Assembly: GCF_000003815.2 (NCBI RefSeq)
Contig: NC_049997.1
Location: 2,346,484-2,410,483 of the forward strand
Origin: Branchiostoma floridae
Taxonomy: Eukaryota; Chordata; Leptocardii; Amphioxiformes; Branchiostomatidae
DNA length: 64,000 nt
Direction of reading: 5' to 3'
A program made the translations under genes and the position numbers. This document shows positions 1 to 12,700 of the stretch, piece by piece. Positions within the stretch are counted from its first letter, which is position 1, and every line of letters begins with the position of its first letter. The notes under the pieces are model-generated. The model had not been told where the DNA came from and searched no databases. It saw only the letters and a list, made by a program, of their open reading frames with translations.

Positions 1-99
1 TGCTTCTGCTTGCTAAAAAATAACATGTTAACCACTCCACTCACGGCGGACAAACAGGTCTGTACGCCAACATGTTAAGTTGTTCAGTATTGGCATATG

Positions 100-556
100 T
101 ATGCTGTAACATAGAGTTTTGGCAAAAAATGCAAATACTGAAACTGCGTGACTAAACGCATTCTCTTTGGCTGTGGCTTAAAATGATTTTCTCTGCTTAC
201 TTTCTTCATTATCGAAGAATTTTGATCAAACAATGAAAGATCTCAAGACATCTGAAACTATGAAGCAAATACTAAGGCTAGTACCTATATCCGCAGGGTG
301 TTTAAGTGCGCTAAATGTGCTGTTTTTCAATACAACGGATATAGGTTACTTCACAGATAAAGGTAAACATCAAGCGTTATGTGCATGCTGTAACATTGCT
401 TCTAAACGTTTGGCAATGCTGCGTGACTTAATGCATTCTCTTTGGCCACGGCTTAAAGCACTTTTCTCTGCATGCTCCGTTCGTAATCTAAGAATGTTTA
501 TGGAACAATAAAAGATTACAAAATATTTTAACTTGAACTATGAAGCAAATACAACA
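100..556. repeat. Diverged tandem duplication, spacing about 283 bp
   Basis: Blocks near 102-270 and 386-555 share order and words (TGCTGTAACAT, GCATTCTCTTTGGC, TATGAAGCAAATAC). It lies in the intron upstream of the first exon seen. I find no exon in 1-601. Confidence 0.55.
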
Positions 557-601
557 TTGTGTAATGTTACTGATCCTTGTCTCTGCCCCCCTCCCCCCTA
601 G

Positions 602-732
602 GGTTCATCACCAAATGTATTCAGCTGTATGAGACCACAGTGGTGAGGCACGGTCTCATGTTGGTTGGCCCGACCTGTTCAGGGAAAACCATGTGCTACA
701 AGACACTGCAGGCTGCCATGACAGCCCTAAAG
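602..732 (+). CDS. DNAH1: DNAH1 exon 1 of window: AAA2 P-loop
   Basis: The exon encodes the start of AAA2 ([19 protein letters not shown]). The P-loop at 667-690 reads GPTCSGKT, with Cys where the family has Gly. It begins with two bases of a split codon after a CTAG acceptor and ends in phase 0 at AAG|GTAGGA. Confidence 0.93.
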
Positions 733-3700
733 GTAGGAAGCAGTAAGGAAACAGACATTAAGTATGATCCTCTAATTCTTGCATTGCTATAATGATTTAT
801 GATGCAATGAATTTGCATCTATCTAAAGTTTAACAATAAGACATGTGCAATTATCATTCATGAACATTTCACATCAAGCAATTTGTCCTATTTGATGTAT
901 TGTGGTAGACCTCTGAAAAATTGCCCTTGTGTGGCTTGTATCTCAATAAAGTTGATGTTTGAAATTCTAGTAATTCCATCAATCCATTCATTCATTCATT
1001 ACTTCCTTAAACTGATAGCCGTATTTTTTTTACTCTATTGAGCAAGGAACTGTGATTGTTACTAATTGAAAACAATAATCAATATTGATTCCTACATTGA
1101 ATTCTATGTTATATAGCCCAATTCTTAATACTACTATTTAGACAAAGAACTGTGATTGTTAATTGAAGATTGCTACTCGACGTTTATTTCATATGGATGT
1201 CTACGATGATTGTAATAATTCCCCCCACCCCAAGGAGAGCCAGCAGTGGGTGGTGGTGTGCACAAGGCCATGTCCATCATCCTAGCCACTAGCCATTTTA
1301 CACCACCCTTATGATTGTATTCACTGGATTCTGTTGTTTCCCCATCCCAGGGAGAACCAGCAGTGCGTGGGGGTGTGTACGAACTCCAAGTCTATCACCA
1401 TGTCGTGCATCAAAGTTATCTGTATTTACTGGATCCTATTATTTTACCCCACCCCAGGGAGAGCCGGCAGTGGGCGGGGGTGTGTACGAGGCTGTGCACG
1501 TGAACGTGGTGAACCCCAAGTCCATCACCATGGGTCAGCTGTACGGAGAGTTTGACCTGCTGACCCACGAGTGGACCGACGGGATCCTGTCCACCCTGGT
1601 CCGAGAGGGCACCTCCGCGACAGACTCAGACAAGCGCTGGTAGGTTCCTAACACCAACTTTTAAATATATGCTGCAACCCCTAAATGACTGAAGATTTGA
1701 CACATCATTCAGCAAACAATGCATTGGACATAAAGAACAAATTCTTTTAATATTTTGTGTGTTTTGTTGTCTTTGAAATCACACTAAAATACATAGCATA
1801 TTATTCTAGTTTTAAAATCAAGCCTCACTCTGCTGTACAGATGCTTGGCTAGTGGAATGAGAGCCTCAGACTTATAACATATTAGACTGTTGCACTGCCA
1901 TCACGATGGTATTCTATTAAACTAGAGGTGACTCCTAGTCCTAGATGTTTCAATCAGCATCCACTGTCATTCCTTGATGTCAAAGATCTGCAAAAGTCAC
2001 TGATAAAATTTCAAGAAGGCCTAGAACTCACATGCAAGTTCCACTTGAAGGTCAAGGTTTTATCTAGAAAAACAAAGCAACAGATATCATTTATTAGACA
2101 GAATGTCCAACCTTACATGAATTTGTGTTCCTGTAGGTACATGTTTGATGGCCCCGTGGATGCAGTGTGGATTGAGAACATGAACACTGTGCTGGACGAC
2201 AACAAGAAGCTCTGTCTGAGCAGCGGAGAGATCATCAAACTGACTGAACACATGACCATGATGTTCGAGGTGGGGCTTTATAGACTTACTTTACACCAGG
2301 GCTCTAGCCAGCTCGAATTTTTTTTCCGTCAACCAATTCCCATTGTTGCGAAAATTGCGAAAACACTCTTCCATGAGTTAGAAAGACTGAACTGAGACCT
2401 TGAAAAACGTGTTTTTAATGAGATTATCATATGCTCAAGGGCGCCGACACACTTCGTCAACAATAATAACAATAGCAAAACAAACAGTGTGTGGCTTTTA
2501 CGGCCGTGGACGGCGTCCCCAAGCCGCCTGTAGCTTCAACCAAGGATTGTGCATCAAGGTTGACGGATTGGTTTTAAAATTTTTCCGTCACACGCAGCAA
2601 ATTTCCGTCAATTGACGGAAAAACGCACACTGGCTAGAGCCCTGCTTTGTACAATATTTTATACTTTATATTTTATACTTTGTATTTTATACTTTATATG
2701 TTAAAGGGCTAAATTGGTTGTTTATGTTGCTATTGAGACAAAAATTACATGGTCTGTCCTTGGTGCTGAACTGGGCCTTCATCATTTTACATTAGAAATT
2801 TATGATGTTGGAGGTTTTAAGTTAACAAAAACATTTATATTGCATTTCTAGATTTGATCAATGTTGCTATGGAGAGCAAATAAAGACTGCACATGCATAG
2901 TCTGTCCTTGGTGCTGAAAAGGGCCTTCATCATTATACAGTAGAAGTTTATAATGTTCGAGGTTTGAACAACTTTAAGTTAATAAAAACCTTTACATTGC
3001 ATTGCTAGGTTTGATCAATGTTGCTATGGAGAGCAAATAAAGATTGCACATGCAAAGTCTGTCCTTGGTGCTGAAAAGGGCCTTCATCATTATACAGTAG
3101 AAGTTTATAATGTTCGAGGTTTGAACAACTTTAAGTTAATAAAAACCTTTACATTGCATTGCTAGGTTTGATCAATGTTGCTATGGAGAGCAAATAAAGA
3201 TTGCACATGCATAGTCTGTCCTTGGTGCTGAAAAGGGGCTTCATCATTATACAGTAGAAGTTTATAATGTTCGAGGTTTGAACAACTTTAAGTTAATAAA
3301 AACCTTTACATTGCATTGCTAGGTTTGATCAATGTTGCTATGGAGAGCAAATAAAGATTGCACATGCATAGTCTGCCCTTGGTGCTGAAAAGGGCCTTCA
3401 TCATTATACAGTAGAAGTTTATAATGTTCGAGGTTTGAACAACTTTAAGTTAATAAAAACCTTTACATTGCATTGCTAGATTTGATCAATGTTGCTATGG
3501 AGAGCAAATAAAGATTGCACATGCAAAGTCTGTCCTTGGTGCTGAAAAGGGCCTTCATCATTATACAGTAGAAGTTTATAATGTTCGAGGTTTGAACAAC
3601 TTTAAGTTAATAAAAACCTTTACATTGCATTGCTAGATTTGATCAATGTTGCTATGGAGAGCAAATAAAGATTGCACATGCATAGTCTGTCCTTGGTTCT

Positions 3701-6700
3701 GAAATGGGCCTTCATCATTATACAGTAGAAGTTTATAATGTTCGAGGTTTGAACAACTTTAAGTAAATAAAAACCTTTACATTGCATTGCTAGGTTTGAT
3801 CAATGTTGCTATGGAGAGCAAATAAAGATTGCACATGCATAGTCTGTCCTTGGTGCTGAAAAGGGCCTTCATCATTATACAGTAGAAGTTTATAATGTTC
3901 GAGGTTTGAACAACTTTAAGTTAATAAAAACCTTTACATTGCATTGCTAGATTTGATCAATGTTGCTATGGAGAGCAAATAAAGATTGCACATGCAAAGT
4001 CTGTCCTTGGTGCTGAAAAGGGCCTTCATCATTATACAGTAGAAGTTTATAATGTTCGAGGTTTGAACAACTTTAAGTTAATAAAAACCTTTACATTGCA
4101 TTGCTAGATTTGATCAATGTTGCTATGGAGAGCAAATAAAGATTGCACATGCATAGTCTGTCCTTGGTTCTGAAATGGGCCTTCATCATTATACAGTAGA
4201 AGTTTATAATGTTTGAGGTTTGAACAACTTTAAGTTAATAAAAACCTTTACATTGCATTGCTAGATTTGATCAGTGTTGCTATGGAGAGCAAATAAAGAT
4301 TGCACGTGCATAGTCTGTCCTTCGTGCTGAAAAGGGCCTTCATCATTATACAGTAGAAGTTTATAATGTTTGAGGTTTGAACAACTTTAAGTTAATAAAA
4401 ACCTTTACATTGCATTGCTAGATTTGATCAATGTTGCTATGGAGAGCAAATAAAGATTGCACGTGCATTGTCTGTCCTTGGTGCTGAAAAGGGCCTTCAT
4501 CATTATACAGTAGAAGTTTATAATGTTCGAGGTTTGAACAACTTTAAGTTAATAAAAACCTTTACATTGCATTGCTAGGTTTGATCAATGTTGCTATGGA
4601 GAGCAAATAAAGATTGCACATGCATAGTCTGCCCTTGGTGCTGAAAAGGGCCTTCATCATTATACAGTAGAAGTTTATAATGTTCGAGGTTTGAACAACT
4701 TTAAGTTAATAAAAACCTTTACATTGCATTGCTAGATTTGATCAATGTTGCTATGGAGAGCAAATAAAGATTGCACATGCAAAGTCTGTCCTTGGTGCTG
4801 AAAAGGGCCTTCATCATTATACAGTAGAAGTTTATAATGTTCGAGGTTTGAACAACTTTAAGTTAATAAAAACCTTTACATTGCATTGCTAGATTTGATC
4901 AATGTTGCTATGGAGAGCAAATAAAGATTGCACATGCATAGTCTGTCCTTGGTTCTGAAATGGGCCTTCATCATTATACAGTAGAAGTTTATAATGTTCG
5001 AGGTTTGAACAACTTTAAGTTAATAAAAACCTTTACATTGCATTGCTAGATTTGATCAGTGTTGCTATGGAGAGCAAATAAAGATTGCACGTGCATAGTC
5101 TGTCCTTGGTGCTGAAAAGGGCCTTCATCATTATACAGTAGAAGTTTATAATGTTTGAGGTTTGAAAGTTAATAAAAACCTTTACATTGCATTGCTAGAT
5201 TTGATCAATGTTGCTATGGAGAGCAAATAAAGATTGCACGTGCATTGTCTGTCCTTGGTGCTGAAAAGGGCCTTCATCGTTGTACAGTTAGAAGTTTGTT
5301 TCATATATTGCCTCCTAAGTGTATATTCTGTATAACTGTCATGGGCTCCCCAATTATAAGAAATCAGCCTAACTTAGCAGTAGAAACAACCCATCTGTAT
5401 TCAAGATTGATAAACGATACTGTCAGATGTACAAGGGTATGCAACCTTGGCTATATATGACTTTTTTACAAGTACAGCTAACATCAATATCTTTGGCCAC
5501 ATCCCAAAAGAAATATTGCTGTTACTGCACAATGCCATGAAATGGTGACATTAAGCATTGATCTTTCTGGCGACCTCTTTAGGTGCAAGATCTTGCAGTG
5601 GCGTCCCCTGCCACAGTGTCGCGCTGTGGTATGGTGTACCTGGAGCCCCAGAGCCTGGGCATCATGCCGTTTGTGGAGTGTTGGCTGAAGAAGCTGCCTG
5701 CCTGCATTGTCCCTCACATGGAGAAGCTACAGAGTCTGTTCAACAACTTCCTGGAGGACGCGCTCAAGTTCAAGAACGAAAACATGAAGGTAGGGAATGT
5801 TTTCCCTTCCAAGAATAATGTCATCATGTTGTTAGAATATAGGATATGGGAGAATTCTTTCACACACAAGTGTGTACTTCCTTTGGTTAGTTTCAGTGTC
5901 CCTCAGGTTGCCATCAAGTTAGATAATGAAAACATGAAGGAAAAGGAATTTTTGTTTGTTTGTTTCTCATAAATAGTAAAACATCTTTAAGCACAACAAC
6001 CAAACTTTAAGCTTTGCACTCATTTTCACCCTACTCAATTGAGGAAACATGTGTTAAGTCAGTCTTTTCCAAGGGCATAACACTAAGGTAAGGCCTGCTA
6101 GGGTTCCAATTGGTTGATAACTGGGAGACCCTGGTTTGATTCCTGGGTTCGGGACATCTCGGATGGGGCTGCACCATCTTTTCGAAGGGACCTAAAATGG
6201 GGTCCAATGTGCAAGCAGGTGTCTTGAGCTTGTTAAAGGGAAAACTGAAACAGCAAGGAAACTTGATGGCCTATAATGTGCCACTAGGCACTGCAAGGGT
6301 TACAACAAAGACTAAAAAAATCAAAACCAAATGGCTGGCAGATTCTCTTAAAGGTGATGCGTTGTATACAAATGTGGATCACTTCACTAAAGAATATTCG
6401 TCATTTCTCTCAGGAATACGTGCCATGTTAGGGCACCCATGTTGAATCTTATTTCTGCTATGAAGTGTCACCAATAGAATAGTGAAGAATGTTTGTTATT
6501 TCCAGGAATACGTGCCAGCAGTGGATGGAAACTTGGCCCTTCAGCCGAAGAAGACTGCGGGACTGTTTCTTCCCACCCTTTCTTCCCAAAGGAGGGGGAA
6601 CCACCCGTCCCTGAGGTAAGGGTCCACTATGGAATGGGGTAACTTGTAATAGACGAAGACTTGCTGCAACATTAAGTAATCGAAAAAGAGTTCAGGGGCT

Positions 6701-9700
6701 CGAAATACCCACCTGCATATGCAGGTTAGTGCAGGTAGAATTAAAGCTTTGCATCTATTCCACCTGATGTCTATCTACACCTAACCTACACATGTTTCAT
6801 GATGAGGACACTAGCTTCATTGATTGTTACCACCTAGTATAAAGTATTAAATAAATAATGGCAATGGATTCTGCACAGATTTTAATAATATGATCAATAC
6901 ATTCTAACTTCTGAGAGGTGCAGGTAAGATCTATCTATTTCTTAGATTTGAATATAAAAATTCTGGACCTTTTCTATGCGCAGGAAAAACTGATGAGAAT
7001 TGAGGAGTTGATCGAGCCGTGGTTCATGTTCTCCCTGGTGTGGTCCATTGGAGGAACGTGCACCAACTGAATGATAATTAATCAAATAAGCCCTAAATTA
7101 ATAATAATGATCATTTAACCCTAAGTCTAAATTCTGGACTTTTTCCATGCAGGAAAAACTGATGAGAATTGAGGAGTTGATCGAGCCGTGGTTCGTGTTT
7201 TCCCTGATCTGGTCCGTTGGCGGAACGTGCACCAACGAGGGGCGCGTACGCTTCAGCCAATGGGTGCGGGAGCGAATGGTGAAGGAGAACATCGTCCTGC
7301 AGTTCCCCAGCGAGAACCTCGTGTACGACTACCGCTTGGACGATGCTGGGGTCAGCAAGAAACCCTCAAAGGTACTGTGAATCTATTAAATCTTTGTCTA
7401 GTGCTAAAAAATTCATCTTTCTTTAAAAAAATATGTATTTTGATCATACTATAATTATTTCTAATGACTTGCCTTTCTCTGCTGTTTCCACAGTCTGTAT
7501 CTGAGTCTGGTATAAAGACTGTAAAGGTGAATGAATACGTAATGTGGTTCATGTTGGTTCAAAGTGTTCAACCCAACATGCATTCTGTTCTTCTTCTGAA
7601 GAGAGAGTTTTTCTATTACTATCTTTGGGTTTATATTATAGCTTTATAACCAGTTCCATCAGTTATAACCAGCTCCAGAGTTATAACTAGTTTCACCTGG
7701 TCTAGTTATAGCCATTTCTGGAGTTATAACCAGTTCCTTACGTTATAAACTGTTCTACCAGTTATAACCAGTTCCAGAGTTATAACCAGTTTCTTTTGTT
7801 AAAACCAGTTCCACCAGTTATAGCCAGTTCTGCCAGTTATAGCCAGTTCTGCCAGTTATAACCAGGTCCAAAGTTATAATCAGTTCCACCAGTTATAACC
7901 AGTTTCTTTTGTTATAACCAGTTCCACCAGTTATAGCCAGTTCTGCCAGTTATAATCAGTTGCAAAGTTATAACCAGTTCCACCAGTTATAATCAGTTGC
8001 AAAGTTATAACCAGTTCCACCAGTTATAGCCAGTTCTGCCAGTTATAGCCAGTTTCTTTTGTTATAACCAGTTCCTCCAGTTATAGCCAGGTCTGCCAGT
8101 TATAACCAGGTCCAAAGTTATAAACAGTCCCACCAGTTATAGCCAGTTCTGCCAGTTATAGCCAGTTCTGCCAGTTATAGCCAGTTTCTTTTGTTATAAC
8201 CAGTTCCTCCAGTTATAGCCAGTTCTGCCAGTTATAGCCAGTTCTGCCAGTTATAACCAGGTCCAAAGTTACAATGTATATTAAAACAGTTATGGATTTA
8301 TATCCAGTTTTGCCAGTTATAACTCGTGACAATTCCAACAGTTATGACCAGTTCCAGAGTTATAAGCAGAACGTTCCACCTAAATCGCCTGCTATTCTGT
8401 GCAGTGTTCTCGTATCATTTTGAAATAGATTGAAATGCTTTCTTTTGTTTGGATGCTGCAGGATGACATGGTGGAGGAGGAAGAGGGAGGAGCAGCAAAG
8501 CCGATCCGCTGGACGAGCTGGATGGACGGGCTCCCCGAGGTCAACATCTCGCTGGAAACCCGATACTCCGACATCATCGTCCCCACCATGGACACTATCC
8601 GTGGTGCCGCCATTACTGAGCTCCTCCTGACCAATAACAAAAAGGTATACTAATTTTGAAAGTGTCTTTTACTCAGTTGTGCCCCTCTGCACTCTGTATA
8701 GATAAGTGCTCAGCATTAACCATTTTTAATAAAGTTATAATAAAAGACTGAATACTACTACTTGTTACCATTGTTTAACAATGAAAGGCAGCTCACTTAC
8801 ACATGTGACAAGACCCAAAGCTAGTTTAGGGTTGCAGGTTATAATAGTAGATATGGGACAGAATCTCTTCTCCTATTATCAGAAACCTTGTCATTGACTT
8901 AACTGACCTAATAGGAGAAGCGGGGGTTTTGAAGTCTATTTGAAATATTCAAATGGTTTCTACATAATGCTTATAAGTTGTCTTATTTCACAAAATGCTA
9001 AAAATGTAAAATGCTTTTAAAAAACTTTCAAAAGACTTTCTGTGCAGGCAAAAGTTATTAGATGTTCACTTCAGCACCAAGGACAACCCAACATGTCTCA
9101 CCTACCTACCTAGTCCCTACACCTTCAGGTCATTGGGACAATGTAGATATGAAGATAGAGAGCTGTCTCCTGGCTAGTCTTTGTCTTGCTGTAGTTAGTC
9201 TTTAGTGACTTATGGACGTTCCACTGTGGAATATTGTCCTGCCAGGGTTTCCTCTGTCACCACCCAACATTGCCCTCCTTCCAGCATGCCCTGTAGAGTC
9301 ATCTTAGCCAGGTTGCTGTACTGTGTCACATGGCTAAACAATATGTTTCATACATAACAAGATTTGAAATAAATTTCCTAGGACCATGTTTTTTCTAATG
9401 AAATAAGACAAGCTTATTGACATGACAAAAAGTACAATGACTTTTGTATCCTCAAATATAAACTACCCAAAAAAAGTGAATACACAATATATCTTACTCT
9501 ACAAACTAAACAATATTGAATAATAACCTCCATACAATCAGCTATGGGGCTAGACATGAGTGTCACTTAATATCTTTTCTAATCACAAAACAATCTTTTA
9601 TGTATTTAGTTAGTACCTATCTTAGCATTATAAGGGCTGTTGGATCTTAAGGATATACTTTTACTAGTCAAATCTACTTGTGGTATCGAGTATCCTGAAA

Positions 9701-12700
9701 CAATGATTTTTGCCTCTGAACCATGATATTTCCTCCTTAACCCTCAGCAAACTGAAGCAGCCATTTGGTTCACAATTCTTTATTGGTTATGGTATTAGGG
9801 AGAAGGTTAACCCTGATCTTTCCTTTGTTCCACCCCACAGGTGCTGTGTGTGGGACCCACGGGGACAGGTAAGACCCTGACTATCCAGGACAAGTTGTCC
9901 CGCGGGATGCCGCCCGAGTTCCTGTCTGACTTCATCGCCTTCTCTGCACGGACCAGCGCTAACCAGACACAGGATCTCATTGACAGGTAAGGACACATTT
10001 CAACAGTCATCATCATCACGATCTGTTTGTCTCTGATGACTGGTTAATTGCCTTAAGCTGTAAGCTGCCAGTTTTGTGTAGTAAGTGTTTGAGGAGAGCC
10101 ACACCAGGAGCAAATTAAAGATCCCATACTTATCGAAAAGAGTAAGGATCCTTCTTGGTGTGAGTGTCGTATTGAGGTCACCTGAGTGGCGCTGAATGGC
10201 ATCTGCTCCAGACACTTACTACAGTCGTATTGAGGTTACCTGTCTGTGAGTGGTGCGGAATGGCAGCTTGCTCCAGACCCTTGAAGTTTAGCCCAGGTTG
10301 TAAGCTCCTCACAATTCAGCCCCTGGCTGCAAAGAAGGAGTAGTTGGCCCACCCAATAACAATAACGATTAGTACAATCAGTATCAGACCAGACTATAAG
10401 CTTCCATTCACAAAGGAAAGCAAGTGCAGTTGTTGCTCTCACGTGATTGGGGTCTGGTTATCCTAAAAATGGGATGTCTGGCTTTACATCCCAGCAAAGA
10501 CAGATTTTCCCTAAGGCCACACCAATTTCTTGGTTCATGGATTTTTTCATAAAAAATATGGAGCGAGAGGGCGAAATAAAAATAAAAATGAAAATTGTAA
10601 AATGGTTGGGGTGAAGGTAATGGCTAATCCAAAACATAAAGAAAAAAAGTTTTCAGTTTGAAAAAAGTACAAAAACACCATTTTTGTACAGTAACAGCAC
10701 CTGTACCCACACTTTAAGGAGCTTATAATATAAAGGCCAATTTGCTACACCAGAAAGTTGGTGAATGGTTTCATTAATGGTGAAAATTTGCTGAGTGGTA
10801 ATTTTTATTTTTATTTTTTTTCCCAAAAAATAGGAGCGAGCGAATCCGTGAACCAAGAAATTAAATCGGTGTGGCCTAACAGAAGATAGGCACTCATTTC
10901 TGCAAGAATTAAATGAGGAAATAGGCGTTAAATGCCTTTCCCATGGCAGGGTTTGAAATATGCATACTTAACTTGCATGCACATAATTTTCGAGATTTGC
11001 ATGTAAAATTATTCTGAACTTGCAATCTTGCATGTTGAAAATACCTGGCCTATTGGAAAAATACTGAGGAATTAGACCCCCTACCCTTAGACAAAAAGTT
11101 AATACAAAAAATGTATGAAGCTCTGGTATTAACATGAATTATGGTTAAATCTTTTTTTCTTCTTTCAGCAAACTGGACAAACGGAGGAAGGGTGTGTTTG
11201 GGCCCCCACTGGGGAAGACTTTCATCATCTTCATTGATGACATGAACATGCCGGCGCTGGAGGTGTACGGAGCACAGCCGCCGATCGAACTCATCAGGCA
11301 GTACATGGACCATGGAGGATGGTATGTGGGGAGGGCTTCTAAATCATTGTATAAAGATTCAGCACAATGGCAAATCCAGTCATTTGTTTTGGTAATTGTG
11401 TACAAAAGGAAAGTCCCCATGCTATACAGCTCAAAGGATAAAGCATATAACAAGTCAAGTCAAAACCTTTTGTTTTGACTGTTAGGTCATGTCAATGTAC
11501 CTTTGACATACTATTAGGTACAATATGATTGTAGGATTGTTGATTAATAGATAGATTCTGATTGAACTCTTTCACTTTTCTTTGAAAGGAATCCTATTCA
11601 ATGTCCAGTATTATCACTTTTATTCAAAGTCATCAAATGTCATAATTCTAGATGAATATGCTGGGAGACCTCTGAGTACATTCAGGTACATGTAAGTTCA
11701 CTTGTAACAAATTCACTGTATACTTCCCAGGTATGACCGCAAGATGATCGGTGCCTTCCACAACCTGGTGGACATCACCTTCATCTCTGCGATTGGTCCT
11801 CCCGGTGGCGGGCGGAACCCCATCACGCCGCGTCTTCTGCGTCACTTCAACTACCTCAGCTTCACAGAGATGGAGGACTTCAGCAAGGTCTGTATCCAGA
11901 ATTGTGTTCAAGGGTTTTTCTGAGAAAATTGTAAAGGGGGAACTGCAAGAGTTTTGGAGAATTTTGAGTAAAAAATGCATGTGAAGCATTTGAAGCCTTT
12001 CTGTGGGGAAAATTACTGTGGGATCATCCTCCTACGCAGGGACATCCAATGCCAAAACCGCCTGTCTGGATATACCCTGCTTTCTCAAACGTCACCCTTA
12101 GTTCCTGACTGCACTGCTTGTAAATATTAATGAGCTTACTAATTAAGTCACTAATATTGCATATATGCAGGATACCTCTCTGATTGGCTGACAGCTGATT
12201 AATGGTGACGCCCACAGGAGTGATGGTTCAGAAAGCAGTGTACTTCCAGACAGGCTGTTTTGCCATTGTCCCTGTGTAGGAGGATATGTGGGACAGGTCC
12301 CAGTTGAAGACTGGTGCCATGTTACCTAGTAGTATTCCTGTGCAATCAGAATTTTTTGCTTGTCAGAGGATTTGCTCCCCAGGGTAAGGAGGCATGGGGG
12401 TGTAGCGCCCTTGTTTCCCTCTTGAAAAATACTGATATGTTTGATAAGACTTCCAAGCAATAATTTTCCCTTTGCCTTCTACAGCAGCGTATCTTTAATC
12501 TCCAAGCAGATCCTATGGTAGCATAAGACAGTATCAAAAGCTGCCAGAGGAGTGAAGCCGGCTTAGAAGTGTGTTTTGCTACCGGGGATCTGCCCCCAGT
12601 CGGCTAGAACAAAGGCTATTAACATCCAATTGTTTCCCATTCAAACTGTACTTGCAGTGTAGGTGCTAATTGCCCTCCTTCCTGTTTGGTGTCAACTTCC

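Noticed and set aside
233-511. 92-codon plus-strand ORF upstream of the first exon
   Set aside because: It lies in a diverged tandem duplication, has no family likeness and does not join the DNAH1 frame.
2753-5285. CRISPR-like regular array
   Set aside because: Repeat and spacer are not distinct; the whole 157-bp unit is repeated, and the host is an animal.
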